Below, one piece after another: positions 28,301 through 36,259 of a DNA stretch of 64,000 nucleotides (within the stretch, counting starts at the first letter, position 1; every line of letters begins with the position of its first letter). The position numbers and the translations under genes are program-made. Origin of the DNA: Gracilimonas sp046602855 (GTDB taxonomy: Bacteria > Bacteroidota > Rhodothermia > Balneolales > Balneolaceae); NCBI RefSeq assembly GCF_046602855.1, contig NZ_JBKINJ010000002.1:372001-436000 (forward strand), read 5' to 3'. Below the pieces are notes generated by a model. It made no database searches, was not told the DNA's origin, and saw only the letters and a list, made by a program, of their open reading frames with translations.

Positions 28301-29157
28301 AACTTTTGGTTCCAACCAAAACGGATGCCCAGGTCCCTCTATCACAACTTGCTGAGATCAAATACCGGCAGGGCCCCCAAGCTATCAAAAGCGAAGACAC
28401 CTTTCTGGTTGGTTATGTCATTTTCGATAAAATGGATGGTTACGCCGAAGTGGAAGTTGTGGAAAATGCCAGACAAAACATTCAGGATAATATCGATTCC
28501 GGTGATCTGACCATCCCCACCGGCATCAATTTTGAATTTGCCGGAAACTACGAGAATCAGGTTCGGGCTGAGAAGAGATTGAGCATTATTCTTCCAATAG
28601 CACTGCTCATCATATTTCTGATCATGTATTTCCAGTTCCGTTCAGTTAGCACTACCGCCATGATCTTCAGCAGCATTTTTGTAGCTTGGGCAGGCGGTTT
28701 CCTGCTCGTCTGGCTATACGGTCAGGGCTGGTTCCTGAACTTTGAATTGTTCGGGCAAAACCTGCGAGATCTTTTTCAAATGGGGACCGTAAATTTGAGT
28801 GTGGCCGTATGGGTTGGTTTCATTGCCTTATTCGGCATTGCGGCAGATGGGGGTGTGGTGATGGCCACTTATCTCGACCAATTGTTTGACCGCAAAAGAC
28901 CCAAAACATCATCCGAACTGCGTGAAGTGGTAATTGATGCAAGCACCCGCCGTATTCGCCCAACCTTGATGACCACAGCTACCACCATTCTGGCTTTACT
29001 GCCCGTTCTAACCTCCACAGGCCGCGGTTCAGATATCATGGTGCCAATGGCCATTCCCAGTGTGGGTGGGATGTTCCTGCAAGTCATCACACTTCTGGTG
29101 ATCCCGGTGCTTTATTACATGTGGAAAGAATTTGAAATGAAAAGGAGTTTGAAATGA
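25399..29157 (+). CDS. cusA: CusA/CzcA-family heavy-metal RND efflux pump
   Basis: 1252 aa. The N-terminus has one helix followed by the RND porter start VDAIPNLGENQQIVYTDWEGQSPQDIEDQVTYPL, VDYYWSRTRI, and the helix-4 proton-relay region GIAIAIGTIVDMGVILSENML. Methionine-rich RLVMLQSGMRAPMGVKVKG matches the substrate cleft of Cu/Ag pumps. The protein is about 200 aa longer than typical CusA: residues about 530-660 hold extra hydrophobic segments between the two halves, and about 770-830 is a charged insertion. It works with the TolC-like and CusB-like products encoded next. It overlaps the next gene by 4 nt. Confidence 0.93.
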   Translation: MLNKTIRFFLENKLVAVLLLLVMVGWGLAVTPFNWNLDFLPRDRVPVDAIPNLGENQQIVYTDWEGQSPQDIEDQVTYPLTTQLLTVPGIKTVRSNSMTGLSIIYVIFEEDVDYYWSRTRILEKLNSLPAGTLPQAAKPSLGPDATGLGQIFWYTLEGRDQNGDPAGGWDPQELRSIQDFYVKYGLSGAQGVAEVASIGGYVKEYQVDIDPNKLKTYEVTLSEVINAVRKANAETGARTIEMNNVEYLIRGIGYVKDLGDLESAVVKVVDNTPIRIQDIAFVSMGPAPRRGALDKAGAEAVGGVVVARQGANPQQVIDNVKAQIEEIASGLPSKMLEDGTESKVTIVPFYDRSTLISETLGTLEEALMLQILITIIVIVIMVMNLRTSVLISAMLPIAVLMTFIAMKYFGVDANIVALSGIAIAIGTIVDMGVILSENMLRHMEEMEEDESLLEVIYNATVEVVGAVLTAITTTIVSFLPVFTMIAAEGKLFKPLAYTKTFALIASIIITITLIPPFAHWFFGLKINNKKLKLGWNGVLVIGGFIAMFTISGWGGFLILGFGLINGVGFFLNDSYRKRIPLLNNTLSVMVVTWLLTKYWLPFGPSVSFAGNLFFIVMVIALILASFWLIIKYYQPIIGWCLDHRKTFLAVPSAFVIFGVMTWLGFATTFGFVAKSFNVIGLDVQETSVWTSASDAFPGLGEEFMPALDEGAFLLMPTTMPHAGVEEAEDVMRKIDLAVNAIPEVETVVGKMGRTESALDPAPISMFENVILYKSEYKTDQNGRRVRFRVNNSGDFVRDKNGELIADRDGKYYRQWREHIQSPDDIWDEIVDAARIPGTTSAPKLQPIETRLVMLQSGMRAPMGVKVKGNDLQEIENFGLKLEDVLRGAEGVKASSVFAERIVGKPYLEVHWNREQLARYGLSVQEVQQFMSMGVGGMAVSTSVEGRERYPIRVRFARELRDNPEALGELLVPTKTDAQVPLSQLAEIKYRQGPQAIKSEDTFLVGYVIFDKMDGYAEVEVVENARQNIQDNIDSGDLTIPTGINFEFAGNYENQVRAEKRLSIILPIALLIIFLIMYFQFRSVSTTAMIFSSIFVAWAGGFLLVWLYGQGWFLNFELFGQNLRDLFQMGTVNLSVAVWVGFIALFGIAADGGVVMATYLDQLFDRKRPKTSSELREVVIDASTRRIRPTLMTTATTILALLPVLTSTGRGSDIMVPMAIPSVGGMFLQVITLLVIPVLYYMWKEFEMKRSLK

Positions 29158-30482
29158 GAGAAGAACATCGAACAAGGAACATCCAACATCCAACACTGAA
29201 CGAGCAGGACGAAAAGTCCTTAACGAACTTTGGGAAACCCCTGTTGTTAATAACGCTACTGGTGTTAATCATGCTTTCTTTCAATGCCCAAGCACAAACC
29301 ATTGCAGATTACCAACAAGAGGCGGCCGAAAACAATCCGGAACTGAAAGCCAAATACCAGCAATACTTATCGGCTTTGGAAGAAAGTCCCATTGTTGGAG
29401 CCTTGCCCGATCCGGAAGTTTCATTTTCCTATTTCGTCAAACCCATTGAAACCCGAGTAGGACCACAGCAAGGGCGCATCTCCATTTCTCAAATGCTGCC
29501 ATGGTTCGGTTCACTTAAAGATCAACGATCTGCTTCTGAGTTACGGGCAAAAGCCAAGTTTGAATCTTTTCAGGAAGCGCGAAATCAAATATTTCTACAA
29601 GTAGAGCAGACGCTTTTGGAACTTTATGAAATACAGGAAAGCATTCGCATCGCTGAAGAAAACCAAGCGATCTTAAATTCATTGGTTGAGCTTAGTCTGG
29701 CTCGATATGAAACCGATCGTGCAACCCAGGTAGATGTACTCCGAGCCCAAATTGAAGAGGAAGACCTCAAAATTCAGATCGAGTTGTTGAAGGATAACAG
29801 AGATGTATTACTTCAGAAAATGAACGAGTTACTCAATCAAAATAATGAAGCTAAGATCACGCTGCCTGATTCATTGGAAGACTCAAAGATCAAATCACGT
29901 GAAGAACTCCTTGCTCAAATTTACCGGCAAAACCCAAATTTAAACCGCCTCCGATATCAAGAAGCCTCATCCGAAGACATGAAATCACTGACTCAAAAAC
30001 AGAATAGGCCAAGTATCAAACTTGGAATCGATTACATATTTACCGGAGAGACCGATATGCCAAATGTGACCAACAGCGGTGAGGATGCGCTGATGGTTAT
30101 GGCCGGTTTTAAGGTTCCCTTATTTGGAAAAAAGAACAGTGCCCGGGTGCAACAAGCCGATCGAAATATTCAGGATCTGCAGTATCAGATCTCATCCCGT
30201 GAAAATTCCCTGGAAACTGAACTGGATGCCTCGCTGCGGGATCATAGGGATGCTAACCGAAGATTTGATCTTTACAACGAAAAACAAATTCAGCGCATAA
30301 CGCAGGCTATCAACATTATGATGGATGCCTATGCTTCAGATAGTTCTGAGTTCGAAGAGATACTTCGTATGCAGCGTAAACAACTGGAATACCAACTCAA
30401 ACGCATTCAGGCAAAAACAGATCAGCATAAAGCAGCCGCTTTTGTTGACTACCTGATTGGGAAACACAACATAAATAATTAA
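29154..30482 (+). CDS. cusC: TolC/CusC-type outer-membrane efflux protein
   Basis: 442 aa. Two outer-membrane efflux (OEP) repeats span about residues 50-440, with long helices (e.g. EQTLLELYEIQESIRIAEENQ) and SISQMLPWFGSLKDQR typical of the CusC/CzcC branch. The signal peptide core LLLITLLVLIMLSFNAQAQ occupies about residues 30-48. The first ~27 residues are encoded by an intergenic repeat (29163-29189 matches 58846-58820 on the other strand at 27/27), so the natural start is uncertain; the ATG used here overlaps cusA's stop as ATGA. It forms the outer-membrane channel of the pump. Confidence 0.88.
   Translation: MREEHRTRNIQHPTLNEQDEKSLTNFGKPLLLITLLVLIMLSFNAQAQTIADYQQEAAENNPELKAKYQQYLSALEESPIVGALPDPEVSFSYFVKPIETRVGPQQGRISISQMLPWFGSLKDQRSASELRAKAKFESFQEARNQIFLQVEQTLLELYEIQESIRIAEENQAILNSLVELSLARYETDRATQVDVLRAQIEEEDLKIQIELLKDNRDVLLQKMNELLNQNNEAKITLPDSLEDSKIKSREELLAQIYRQNPNLNRLRYQEASSEDMKSLTQKQNRPSIKLGIDYIFTGETDMPNVTNSGEDALMVMAGFKVPLFGKKNSARVQQADRNIQDLQYQISSRENSLETELDASLRDHRDANRRFDLYNEKQIQRITQAINIMMDAYASDSSEFEEILRMQRKQLEYQLKRIQAKTDQHKAAAFVDYLIGKHNINN
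29163..29189 (+). repeat. 27-nt repeat copy A (cusA/cusC junction)
   Basis: It begins GAACATCGAACAAGGAACAT and is identical over 27 nt to the reverse complement of 58820-58846. It starts 6 nt after the cusA stop codon and lies inside the annotated start of cusC. A partial duplication of its last word (CCAACATCCAACACTGAAC) follows. Confidence 0.95.
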
Positions 30483-30494
30483 TCGTGAGATCCG

Positions 30495-30522
30495 AGTATT
30501 GAGTAGGAAAAATCTCAATACT
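30495..30522 (+). repeat. Hairpin spacer upstream of cusB
   Basis: AGTATTGAG (30495-30503) pairs with CTCAATACT (30514-30522), followed by AAATACTCATGACTCAACACTCAA. The 70-nt gap is made almost wholly of variations on GAGT/ACTC words. It may slow or process the transcript between cusC and cusB; no T-run is present. Confidence 0.75.
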
Positions 30523-30552
30523 AAATACTCATGACTCAACACTCAAATCACC

Positions 30553-32250
30553 ATGAAAACGAAAAACATACTTATTTACACCGGACTTTTATTAGGTGGA
30601 CTTCTTCTGGGTTATCTCTTTTTTGGAGGAACTTCAGAACCACAAACATTAGAAGAGCATATATCCGAAACCCATACTGATGAGGAGGGTAATATCGTTT
30701 ACACCTGCAGTATGCATCCGCAGATCCGGGAGAGTGAACCGGGAAACTGCCCGATTTGTGGTATGGAGTTGATTCCGGCTGACGATCTAAACGATAATGA
30801 CTCAGAATCACCGGGACCAAATGCTGTTCAATTCTCAAAAGCAGCACTGGCTCTGGCTGAGATCGAAACCTCCCTTGTGAGGACAGGGACTCCTGTAGTT
30901 CAAACGCGCTTACCGGGTAAAATAGCCGTTAATCAAAATTTGGTATCGAATGTAACGGCTCATTTTCCTGGTCGCGTTAGGGAATTGTACGTGGATTACA
31001 CCGGTGATTACGTCCGCAAAGGACAAAAACTAGCCTCCATTTATTCTCCGGAGCTTATTACAGCACAGCGTGAACTGCTGGAAACAGCCCGGTTCAAAGA
31101 GCAAAATCCACGCCTGTATGAGTCGTCCAGGCGTAAATTATTATTATGGGAATTTCCTGAAGAAACCATTGATCAGATCGAACGTTCTGGACAAGTCATG
31201 GAAGAACTTGACTTCTTTTCGCCTGTCTCAGGTTATGTGTCACAAATAGATATCTCCCGAGAAGACCATATTCGTGAAGGTTCTATGCTTTACCGTATTG
31301 CAGATCTTTCCCGGGTATGGGTACAATTTGAGGCCTTCGAATCGTCTGTCAGTAATTTAAACACCGGAGATAAAGTTGAGTTTACAGTCAGCTCTGTACC
31401 CGGTCAGGTTTATAGCGGGCATGTCAGCTTCATACAGCCTTTTTTAGATGAAAACTCCCGCACGGTTGAGGTTCGTATCACCTCTGATAATCCACAAAAC
31501 AAGATGAAACCCGGCATGTTTGCGGAGGGAGTGATCTCTTCCCGGACAGACCAACCACCACAACTGTTAATTCCCCGAAGTGCTGTACTGTGGACCGGGT
31601 CACGCTCTATTGTTTTCGTTGATGTCTCCACAGCCGAAATTCCTGCATTTGCAGCCAGAGAGGTGACTCTGGGTAATAGAGCCGGAAACGAGTATGTCAT
31701 TGAATCAGGATTAAAACCCGGAGAGCGCGTGGTAACAAACGGCACGTTCAAAGTGGATGCTGCTGCTCAGCTCAGTGACAAGCTCAGTATGATGAACCCT
31801 GAACCCGGTTCAGGTGCCAACCTCGGTGCCCACGATCACGGTGACATGAATTCAGAAGAGGATGCGGAAATGGAGGGTGGCGATATGGAAACAAATGACG
31901 ATCATTCCGGCCATGAGATGCAGAATGACCTTGAAGTCCTGATTCCAGAATATTTGAAACTTCAGGACGCCCTGGCCAGCGACAATTTTGAATTAGCTAA
32001 AGAACATATCACCATGTTTTCGATAGATAGCTTCAGTGACATTGAAGAAATGAGAGCTGAATTTAGATCTATTTCTGAAGCACTGATCAATCGGGTTGAA
32101 GAGGAAGGATATCAGGGAACGCTGTACAAGCAATACTGCCCGATGTATGATGGGGGAAGTTCCTGGATCAGTGACAAAGAAACAATTGAAAACCCATTTT
32201 ATGGATCTCAAATGCACAACTGTGGAGAAACCGTTGAGCAGATGAATTGA
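30553..32250 (+). CDS. cusB: CusB-type periplasmic adaptor with heavy-metal-binding and DUF3347-like domains
   Basis: 565 aa. In order: a membrane anchor (about residues 5-25); a heavy-metal-binding domain VYTCSMHPQIRESEP..CPICGMELIP (about 52-76); the barrel-sandwich/lipoyl and membrane-fusion core (about 110-400, e.g. VTAHFPGRVRELYVDYTGDYVRKGQ); a His/Met/acid-rich linker (HDHGDMNSEEDAEMEGGDME); and a C-terminal DUF3347-like module ending QYCPMYDGG and MHNCGE. It bridges CusA and CusC in the periplasm and probably hands copper to the pump. Both terminal modules have their own Cys/Met/His ligands. Confidence 0.9.
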   Translation: MKTKNILIYTGLLLGGLLLGYLFFGGTSEPQTLEEHISETHTDEEGNIVYTCSMHPQIRESEPGNCPICGMELIPADDLNDNDSESPGPNAVQFSKAALALAEIETSLVRTGTPVVQTRLPGKIAVNQNLVSNVTAHFPGRVRELYVDYTGDYVRKGQKLASIYSPELITAQRELLETARFKEQNPRLYESSRRKLLLWEFPEETIDQIERSGQVMEELDFFSPVSGYVSQIDISREDHIREGSMLYRIADLSRVWVQFEAFESSVSNLNTGDKVEFTVSSVPGQVYSGHVSFIQPFLDENSRTVEVRITSDNPQNKMKPGMFAEGVISSRTDQPPQLLIPRSAVLWTGSRSIVFVDVSTAEIPAFAAREVTLGNRAGNEYVIESGLKPGERVVTNGTFKVDAAAQLSDKLSMMNPEPGSGANLGAHDHGDMNSEEDAEMEGGDMETNDDHSGHEMQNDLEVLIPEYLKLQDALASDNFELAKEHITMFSIDSFSDIEEMRAEFRSISEALINRVEEEGYQGTLYKQYCPMYDGGSSWISDKETIENPFYGSQMHNCGETVEQMN

Positions 32251-32274
32251 TCTATCAACCTAAAAGGAGGCATT

Positions 32275-32616
32275 ATGAAATTAGTAAAGGCATACATACG
32301 ACCCATGTTACTCGAAGAAGTTTATAAAAAACTTCGGGCTCAAGGCCATTGCTGTATCACCGTATTCAGGGGAGAAGGAGCAGGGCAGTATACTGATCCT
32401 GATCACGCGCATGGTTCTTTAGAGTTCCCCGCTATGCACTCTAAAGTTGTAAAATTAGAAATTGCTGCCGTAGACGAGGACGTTGAGTCCATTATTGATA
32501 TCGTTCAACAGACCGCTTCAACAGATTCGCGGGGTGATGGAATTATATTTGTCATGCCTATTGAAGACATGATCAGGATCAGGGATGGCGAACAGGGCGC
32601 TCAAGTCATAGAGTAA
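32275..32616 (+). CDS. PII-NG-type signalling protein
   Basis: 113 aa. MKLVKAYIRPMLLEEVYKKL followed by a short, PII-like ferredoxin fold with GDGIIFVMPIEDMIRIRDGE places it in the P-II superfamily. The T-loop region (FRGEGAGQYTDPDHAHGSLEFPAMHSK) does not carry the uridylylatable Tyr of GlnB but has His/Met residues. PII proteins of this group (PII-NG, named in the literature) are typically encoded beside CusABC-type pumps, as here. It is probably a cytosolic metal- or nucleotide-responsive regulator. There is a strong Shine-Dalgarno, AAGGAGG, 7 nt before ATG. Confidence 0.85.
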   Translation: MKLVKAYIRPMLLEEVYKKLRAQGHCCITVFRGEGAGQYTDPDHAHGSLEFPAMHSKVVKLEIAAVDEDVESIIDIVQQTASTDSRGDGIIFVMPIEDMIRIRDGEQGAQVIE

Positions 32617-32618
32617 TA

Positions 32619-32665
32619 TAATCTTACGTTAATCGATAAGCATGAATCGATATAATGTAAGATTA
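32619..32665. promoter_or_regulatory. Nested inverted repeat between PII-NG and the Met-rich gene
   Basis: TAATCTTAC (32619-32627) pairs with GTAAGATTA (32657-32665), and inside it ATCGAT (32632-32637) repeats as ATCGAT (32646-32651). There is no T-run. It may be an operator or an mRNA 3'-stability hairpin. Confidence 0.55.
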
Positions 32666-32723
32666 AACAGTTAATAAATGTTATTTTAAATACAGTCATA
32701 AAAATCAAAATAAATATAGAGTC

Positions 32724-33200
32724 ATGAGAAAAATAAAAACTACGATACTGTTATTGTTAATCAGTTTAGGATTGTCAGTAACAGCAATAGCCCAACAACA
32801 AAATATGGAACAGAAAAAGCAACAGATGATGACCATGATGCAGGATTCATCCATGCAGTCCATGATGATGGATCACATGATGAATAATCCTAAAATGCGA
32901 GCTAAGATGATGCAGCGCATGATGGCTATGCAAACAGACAGTACCGGAATGATTCAAAACATGGAATCCATGATGAATAACCCGGAGAAGAAAGAACGCA
33001 TGAAAAAACATCTGGATATGATGCGATCAATGATGGATGGTAATATGGATAATTCAAAGATGATGAATATGAAGAGCGATTCATCAATGATGAAAATGCA
33101 TATGAAGTGCATGCAAATGATGCAGGGCGGTATGATGGATTCCGGCATGATGATGAAATCAGATTCCGCCAAAAGTAATGGAATGAAGCACCGAAACTAA
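32724..33200 (+). CDS. Extremely methionine-rich secreted protein
   Basis: 158 aa with a signal peptide (about residues 1-24, ending AIAQ). By hand count 44 of 158 residues are Met, mostly as MM or MMM in repeats such as QSMMMDHMMNNPKMRAKMMQR and GGMMDSGMMMK, with interspersed His and Cys. Clusters of this type bind Cu(I) in the periplasm (compare CopC/PcoE-like and Met-rich chaperones). It belongs to no domain family I can name. Position in the copper island, between PII-NG and the multicopper oxidase, supports a copper-sponge role. Confidence 0.7.
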   Translation: MRKIKTTILLLLISLGLSVTAIAQQQNMEQKKQQMMTMMQDSSMQSMMMDHMMNNPKMRAKMMQRMMAMQTDSTGMIQNMESMMNNPEKKERMKKHLDMMRSMMDGNMDNSKMMNMKSDSSMMKMHMKCMQMMQGGMMDSGMMMKSDSAKSNGMKHRN

Positions 33201-33208
33201 AAAATTAT

Positions 33209-33237
33209 AAGGAGGATGGACTATGAGAGCATCCTCC
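33209..33237 (+). promoter_or_regulatory. Hairpin sequestering a Shine-Dalgarno site
   Basis: AAGGAGG (33209-33215) is an optimal ribosome-binding site for the ATG at 33223. GGAGGATG (33211-33218) is perfectly complementary to CATCCTCC (33230-33237), so the site would be hidden in an 8-bp stem whose 11-nt loop contains the start codon. This is the architecture expected of a translational on/off switch. The pairing is seen; the function is inferred. Confidence 0.6.
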
Positions 33238-33273
33238 AAATTTCAACCCTTTTATCAGATAAATTATGCATGA
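33223..33273 (+). CDS. 16-residue putative leader peptide
   Basis: MRASSKFQPFYQINYA: an ATG with an ideal Shine-Dalgarno, and a TGA that ends 8 nt inside the next gene (ATG 33266), so translation of the two could be coupled. The downstream SHOCT gene has no good ribosome-binding site of its own. No homology is recognisable; function by position only. Confidence 0.5.
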   Translation: MRASSKFQPFYQINYA

Positions 33274-33475
33274 TTTTCAATTTTTCGGAGGAGGCTGGAT
33301 GATGTTTTTCTGGTGGTTCTTAATTATTGCTTTGATCGTCATTATTGTAAAGGCGCTCTTCTATTCAAAACCCAATCGAGAAAAATATACCCCTCTCGAA
33401 ATCCTTGAGCGAAGATACGCGAAAGGAGAAATTGATAAAGAGGAATACGAGAAGCGAAAAGAAGACCTGCTCTAA
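33266..33475 (+). CDS. Small SHOCT-domain membrane protein
   Basis: 69 aa: an N-terminal aromatic/glycine stretch (FQFFGGGWMMFFWW), one transmembrane helix (about residues 11-33) and the C-terminal SHOCT motif PLEILERRYAKGEIDKEEYEKRKEDL. Proteins of this size with TM plus SHOCT are common in metal-resistance operons; their role is unknown. It is translated from within the leader ORF's end (8-nt overlap). Confidence 0.8.
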   Translation: MHDFQFFGGGWMMFFWWFLIIALIVIIVKALFYSKPNREKYTPLEILERRYAKGEIDKEEYEKRKEDLL

Positions 33476-33515
33476 CTTTCGTATTTATTCAAAAGATCAC
33501 TTTTAAAATCACTCA

Positions 33516-34982
33516 ATGAAAAGAAAACAATTTTTACGGAGCGTTGGTCTTGGTACAGGCGTTTTAGCTATGTCACCGTGGCTGACGTCTTGCCTCTCCG
33601 TTTCGGAAACAGAGCCACAAGGGGATTTCAAAAACAAACTGCCTCTTCCCGGTGAAATCAGTGAACGATCGTTTGATCTATCAGCAGCGCCGGCAGAAAT
33701 ACAACTTTCTGAGTCGATAAACTTATCCGGTTTTCAATTCAATAACACCGTTCCCGGTCCAACAATACGTCACACCAGAGGCAGTGAACTCAACATCCGA
33801 TTTAATAATGATATTGGGCAGGAGAGTATTATTCACTGGCACGGGCTCATTGTACCTCCAGAAATGGATGGACATCCAAGAGATGTCATTTCAAGCGGTA
33901 CTTATAATTATCATTTCAGACTCGATCAAAGAGCCGGCACATACTGGTACCATCCTCATCCTCACAGGATAACCGGAGAACAGGTATATAGGGGTTTAGC
34001 GGGGTTTTTCATCATCGAGGATGAAGAGGAAAAAGACCTTAATTTACCCGGGGGTGACTACGAAATTCCTCTCGTTATTCAGGATCGCAGGATTAGTGAA
34101 ACAGGGCAGATCATTTATAATCCATCCAGACCCGAACGGATGATGACCGGTTTTTTGGGCGATACCATTTTAGTAAATGGAGCCCCATTTCCATATCACG
34201 AGGTAGAACCCGGTTTGTACCGCCTCAGAATATTAAATGGATCAAATGCCCGTATCTATAACTTAGCCTTTCAAAATGATCTGCCCTTTACTGTGATTGG
34301 TACTGATGGAGGACTTTTACCTGAAGCCATTGAAACAAGTGAACTGTTAATGGCACCCGGAGAAAGAGCAGATATACTGATAGATCTTTCTAATGTAGCT
34401 AACAGCACTACTCAATTAATTAGCAAGCCATTTGATGTACCATCAGGTGGCGGCATGATGGGAATGCAAAACATGATGGGTAGCGATGGTCCGGAACAGG
34501 GAGCCGCGTTTACACTGATGGAATTCAGGGTTGGTGATACGACCAATCAGGATGTATTTGACCTGCCTGATCGACTTGCCGAGGTAAGTTTCCCCAACGA
34601 ATCGTCCGCAGATCGTACACGCCAGATACTATTATCAATGGAAATGATGAGTGGTCATACCATCAACGGCCGTCTGTTTGAAATGGAACGCGTTGATGAG
34701 CGTGTGGCGCAGGGAAGCACTGAGATCTGGGAATTTGTCAATAATTCAAATGTTCCTCACCCTATGCATGTGCACGCGGTTCAATTTAAAGTTCTTGACC
34801 GAAGCGGTACCAGAGGCTTGATACCTACCGAATCCGGATGGAAGGATACTGTGCTTGTTATGCCCGGAGAAACCGTGCGGACGATCATGAAGTTCGATGC
34901 CCAAAAAGGAATGTATGTTTTTCACTGTCATAATCTGGAACATGAAGACAATGGCATGATGGCTAACCTGGAGATCGTTTAA
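33516..34982 (+). CDS. Multicopper oxidase (CueO/CopA-like)
   Basis: 488 aa. All copper motifs are visible: HWHG and WYHPHPH in the first cupredoxin domain, and HPMHVHAVQ and HCHNLEHEDNGMM in the third. A Met-rich stretch (GGGMMGMQNMMG, about residue 310) resembles the CueO insert that binds extra copper. The N-terminus, KRKQFLRSVGLGTG, is a near-Tat motif followed by a hydrophobic stretch and a possible lipobox (LTSC). It oxidises Cu(I) to Cu(II) in the periplasm, complementing the Cus pump. Confidence 0.92.
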   Translation: MKRKQFLRSVGLGTGVLAMSPWLTSCLSVSETEPQGDFKNKLPLPGEISERSFDLSAAPAEIQLSESINLSGFQFNNTVPGPTIRHTRGSELNIRFNNDIGQESIIHWHGLIVPPEMDGHPRDVISSGTYNYHFRLDQRAGTYWYHPHPHRITGEQVYRGLAGFFIIEDEEEKDLNLPGGDYEIPLVIQDRRISETGQIIYNPSRPERMMTGFLGDTILVNGAPFPYHEVEPGLYRLRILNGSNARIYNLAFQNDLPFTVIGTDGGLLPEAIETSELLMAPGERADILIDLSNVANSTTQLISKPFDVPSGGGMMGMQNMMGSDGPEQGAAFTLMEFRVGDTTNQDVFDLPDRLAEVSFPNESSADRTRQILLSMEMMSGHTINGRLFEMERVDERVAQGSTEIWEFVNNSNVPHPMHVHAVQFKVLDRSGTRGLIPTESGWKDTVLVMPGETVRTIMKFDAQKGMYVFHCHNLEHEDNGMMANLEIV

Positions 34983-35034
34983 ATTTGTTTAATTCTCATT
35001 ATTTCTTAAAAATTAACCTTACTGCTCACACATT

Positions 35035-36243
35035 ATGGAAACATTCATTCATGCTTTTGGGGAATCAGCTAAAACAGCCCTCGGTTTTTTCTGGAAAGCA
35101 GGTTGGGCTTTTGTTTTAGGCTATTTTGTATCAGGTATGATTCAGGCTTTTGTACCTAAAGGAAAGCTGACAAAGCATATGGGAAATGCAGACTTGAAAA
35201 GCATATCTCTTTCAACCTTTTTTGGCGCAGCCTCCTCGTCCTGCTCCTTTGCGGCCCTTGCTGCAGCACGAGCACTGATCAAAAAAGGAGCTCATTTTAT
35301 AGCAGGAGTGGCTTTTATGTTTGCATCAACTAACTTGGTGATAGAGTTAGGTATACTTATTCTAATTTTTCTGGGATGGCAGTATTTAGCTGCAGAGATC
35401 ATTGGAGGGCTTGTTTTGATCGCTATAAGCAGTGGCTTGATAAAGCTGACCTATCCTAAAAGCTGGATGGAAGCTGCACGAGAAAAAGTAGAATCTGAAG
35501 GAAGCGACATTGAAGAGGATTTTGACTGGAAAAAACGAATTAAAAGTAAAGAAGGGTGGCAGTTGGTTGGGCATAAATTTGTCAACGATTGGAAAATGGC
35601 CTGGGAAGATATTTTGATCGGATTTACGATAGCGGGTTTTGTAGCTGTTCTGGTTCCCGAATCGTTTTGGTCTGCTCTGTTTTTAGCTGATGCCCAACAC
35701 CTTCCGGGTTGGCTGGTGGCAGTTGAAAATGCTCTTATTGCTCCTTTTGTAGCTGCTTCAACCTTTATCGGATCGATGGGGAATATTCCGCTGGCCACCG
35801 TCCTGAATGAAAATGGCGTGCTGTTTGCAGGAATTATGGGATTCATCTACTCCGATCTAATGGTACCGCCACTGGTTCACATCAACGCAAAATATTACGG
35901 ATGGAGAGTAGCATTGTACATTGCCGGAGTGATGTACATCAGTATCGTTTTTACGGCTCTGATCCTGAATGGCCTTTTCTCAGTTTTGGGGATCGTTCCG
36001 GAAAGTGCTCGAGTGGTATCCGAAGTGACCCAGTTCAAGATGGATTATACCTTTTGGATGAATATCGTTTTCACATTCATTGCAGGTATTCTTATCTGGC
36101 TTAATAAAAGATTTCTACAAAACCATACGATGAAAATGATGGAAATGGAAGGTGGAGGCAAACTGAAAAAAGCAGCTGTCAGCTTTTTTATTTTGATCAA
36201 CCTGGTGGGCTTATCATTGTTTGTTTATACCCAATTTTTGTAA
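35035..36243 (+). CDS. Predicted permease of the DUF318/ArsP-like family
   Basis: 402 aa with about 9-10 membrane helices. SLSTFFGAASSSCSFAALAAARALIKKGA and GSMGNIPLATVLNENG..FAGIMGFIYSDLMVPP are hallmarks of this permease family (UPF0718/ArsP_1), members of which include organoarsenical exporters. A central cytoplasmic loop (about 145-185) is highly charged. Its presence inside the copper island suggests a metal or metal-complex exporter; the substrate is not determinable. Confidence 0.8.
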   Translation: METFIHAFGESAKTALGFFWKAGWAFVLGYFVSGMIQAFVPKGKLTKHMGNADLKSISLSTFFGAASSSCSFAALAAARALIKKGAHFIAGVAFMFASTNLVIELGILILIFLGWQYLAAEIIGGLVLIAISSGLIKLTYPKSWMEAAREKVESEGSDIEEDFDWKKRIKSKEGWQLVGHKFVNDWKMAWEDILIGFTIAGFVAVLVPESFWSALFLADAQHLPGWLVAVENALIAPFVAASTFIGSMGNIPLATVLNENGVLFAGIMGFIYSDLMVPPLVHINAKYYGWRVALYIAGVMYISIVFTALILNGLFSVLGIVPESARVVSEVTQFKMDYTFWMNIVFTFIAGILIWLNKRFLQNHTMKMMEMEGGGKLKKAAVSFFILINLVGLSLFVYTQFL

Positions 36244-36259
36244 ACCTAAAGAAATAAAT

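Noticed and set aside
32954..33172. Minus-strand frame rich in Ile/Phe opposite the Met-rich gene
   Set aside because: It is the complement of the ATG-rich coding sequence; no start signal or homology.
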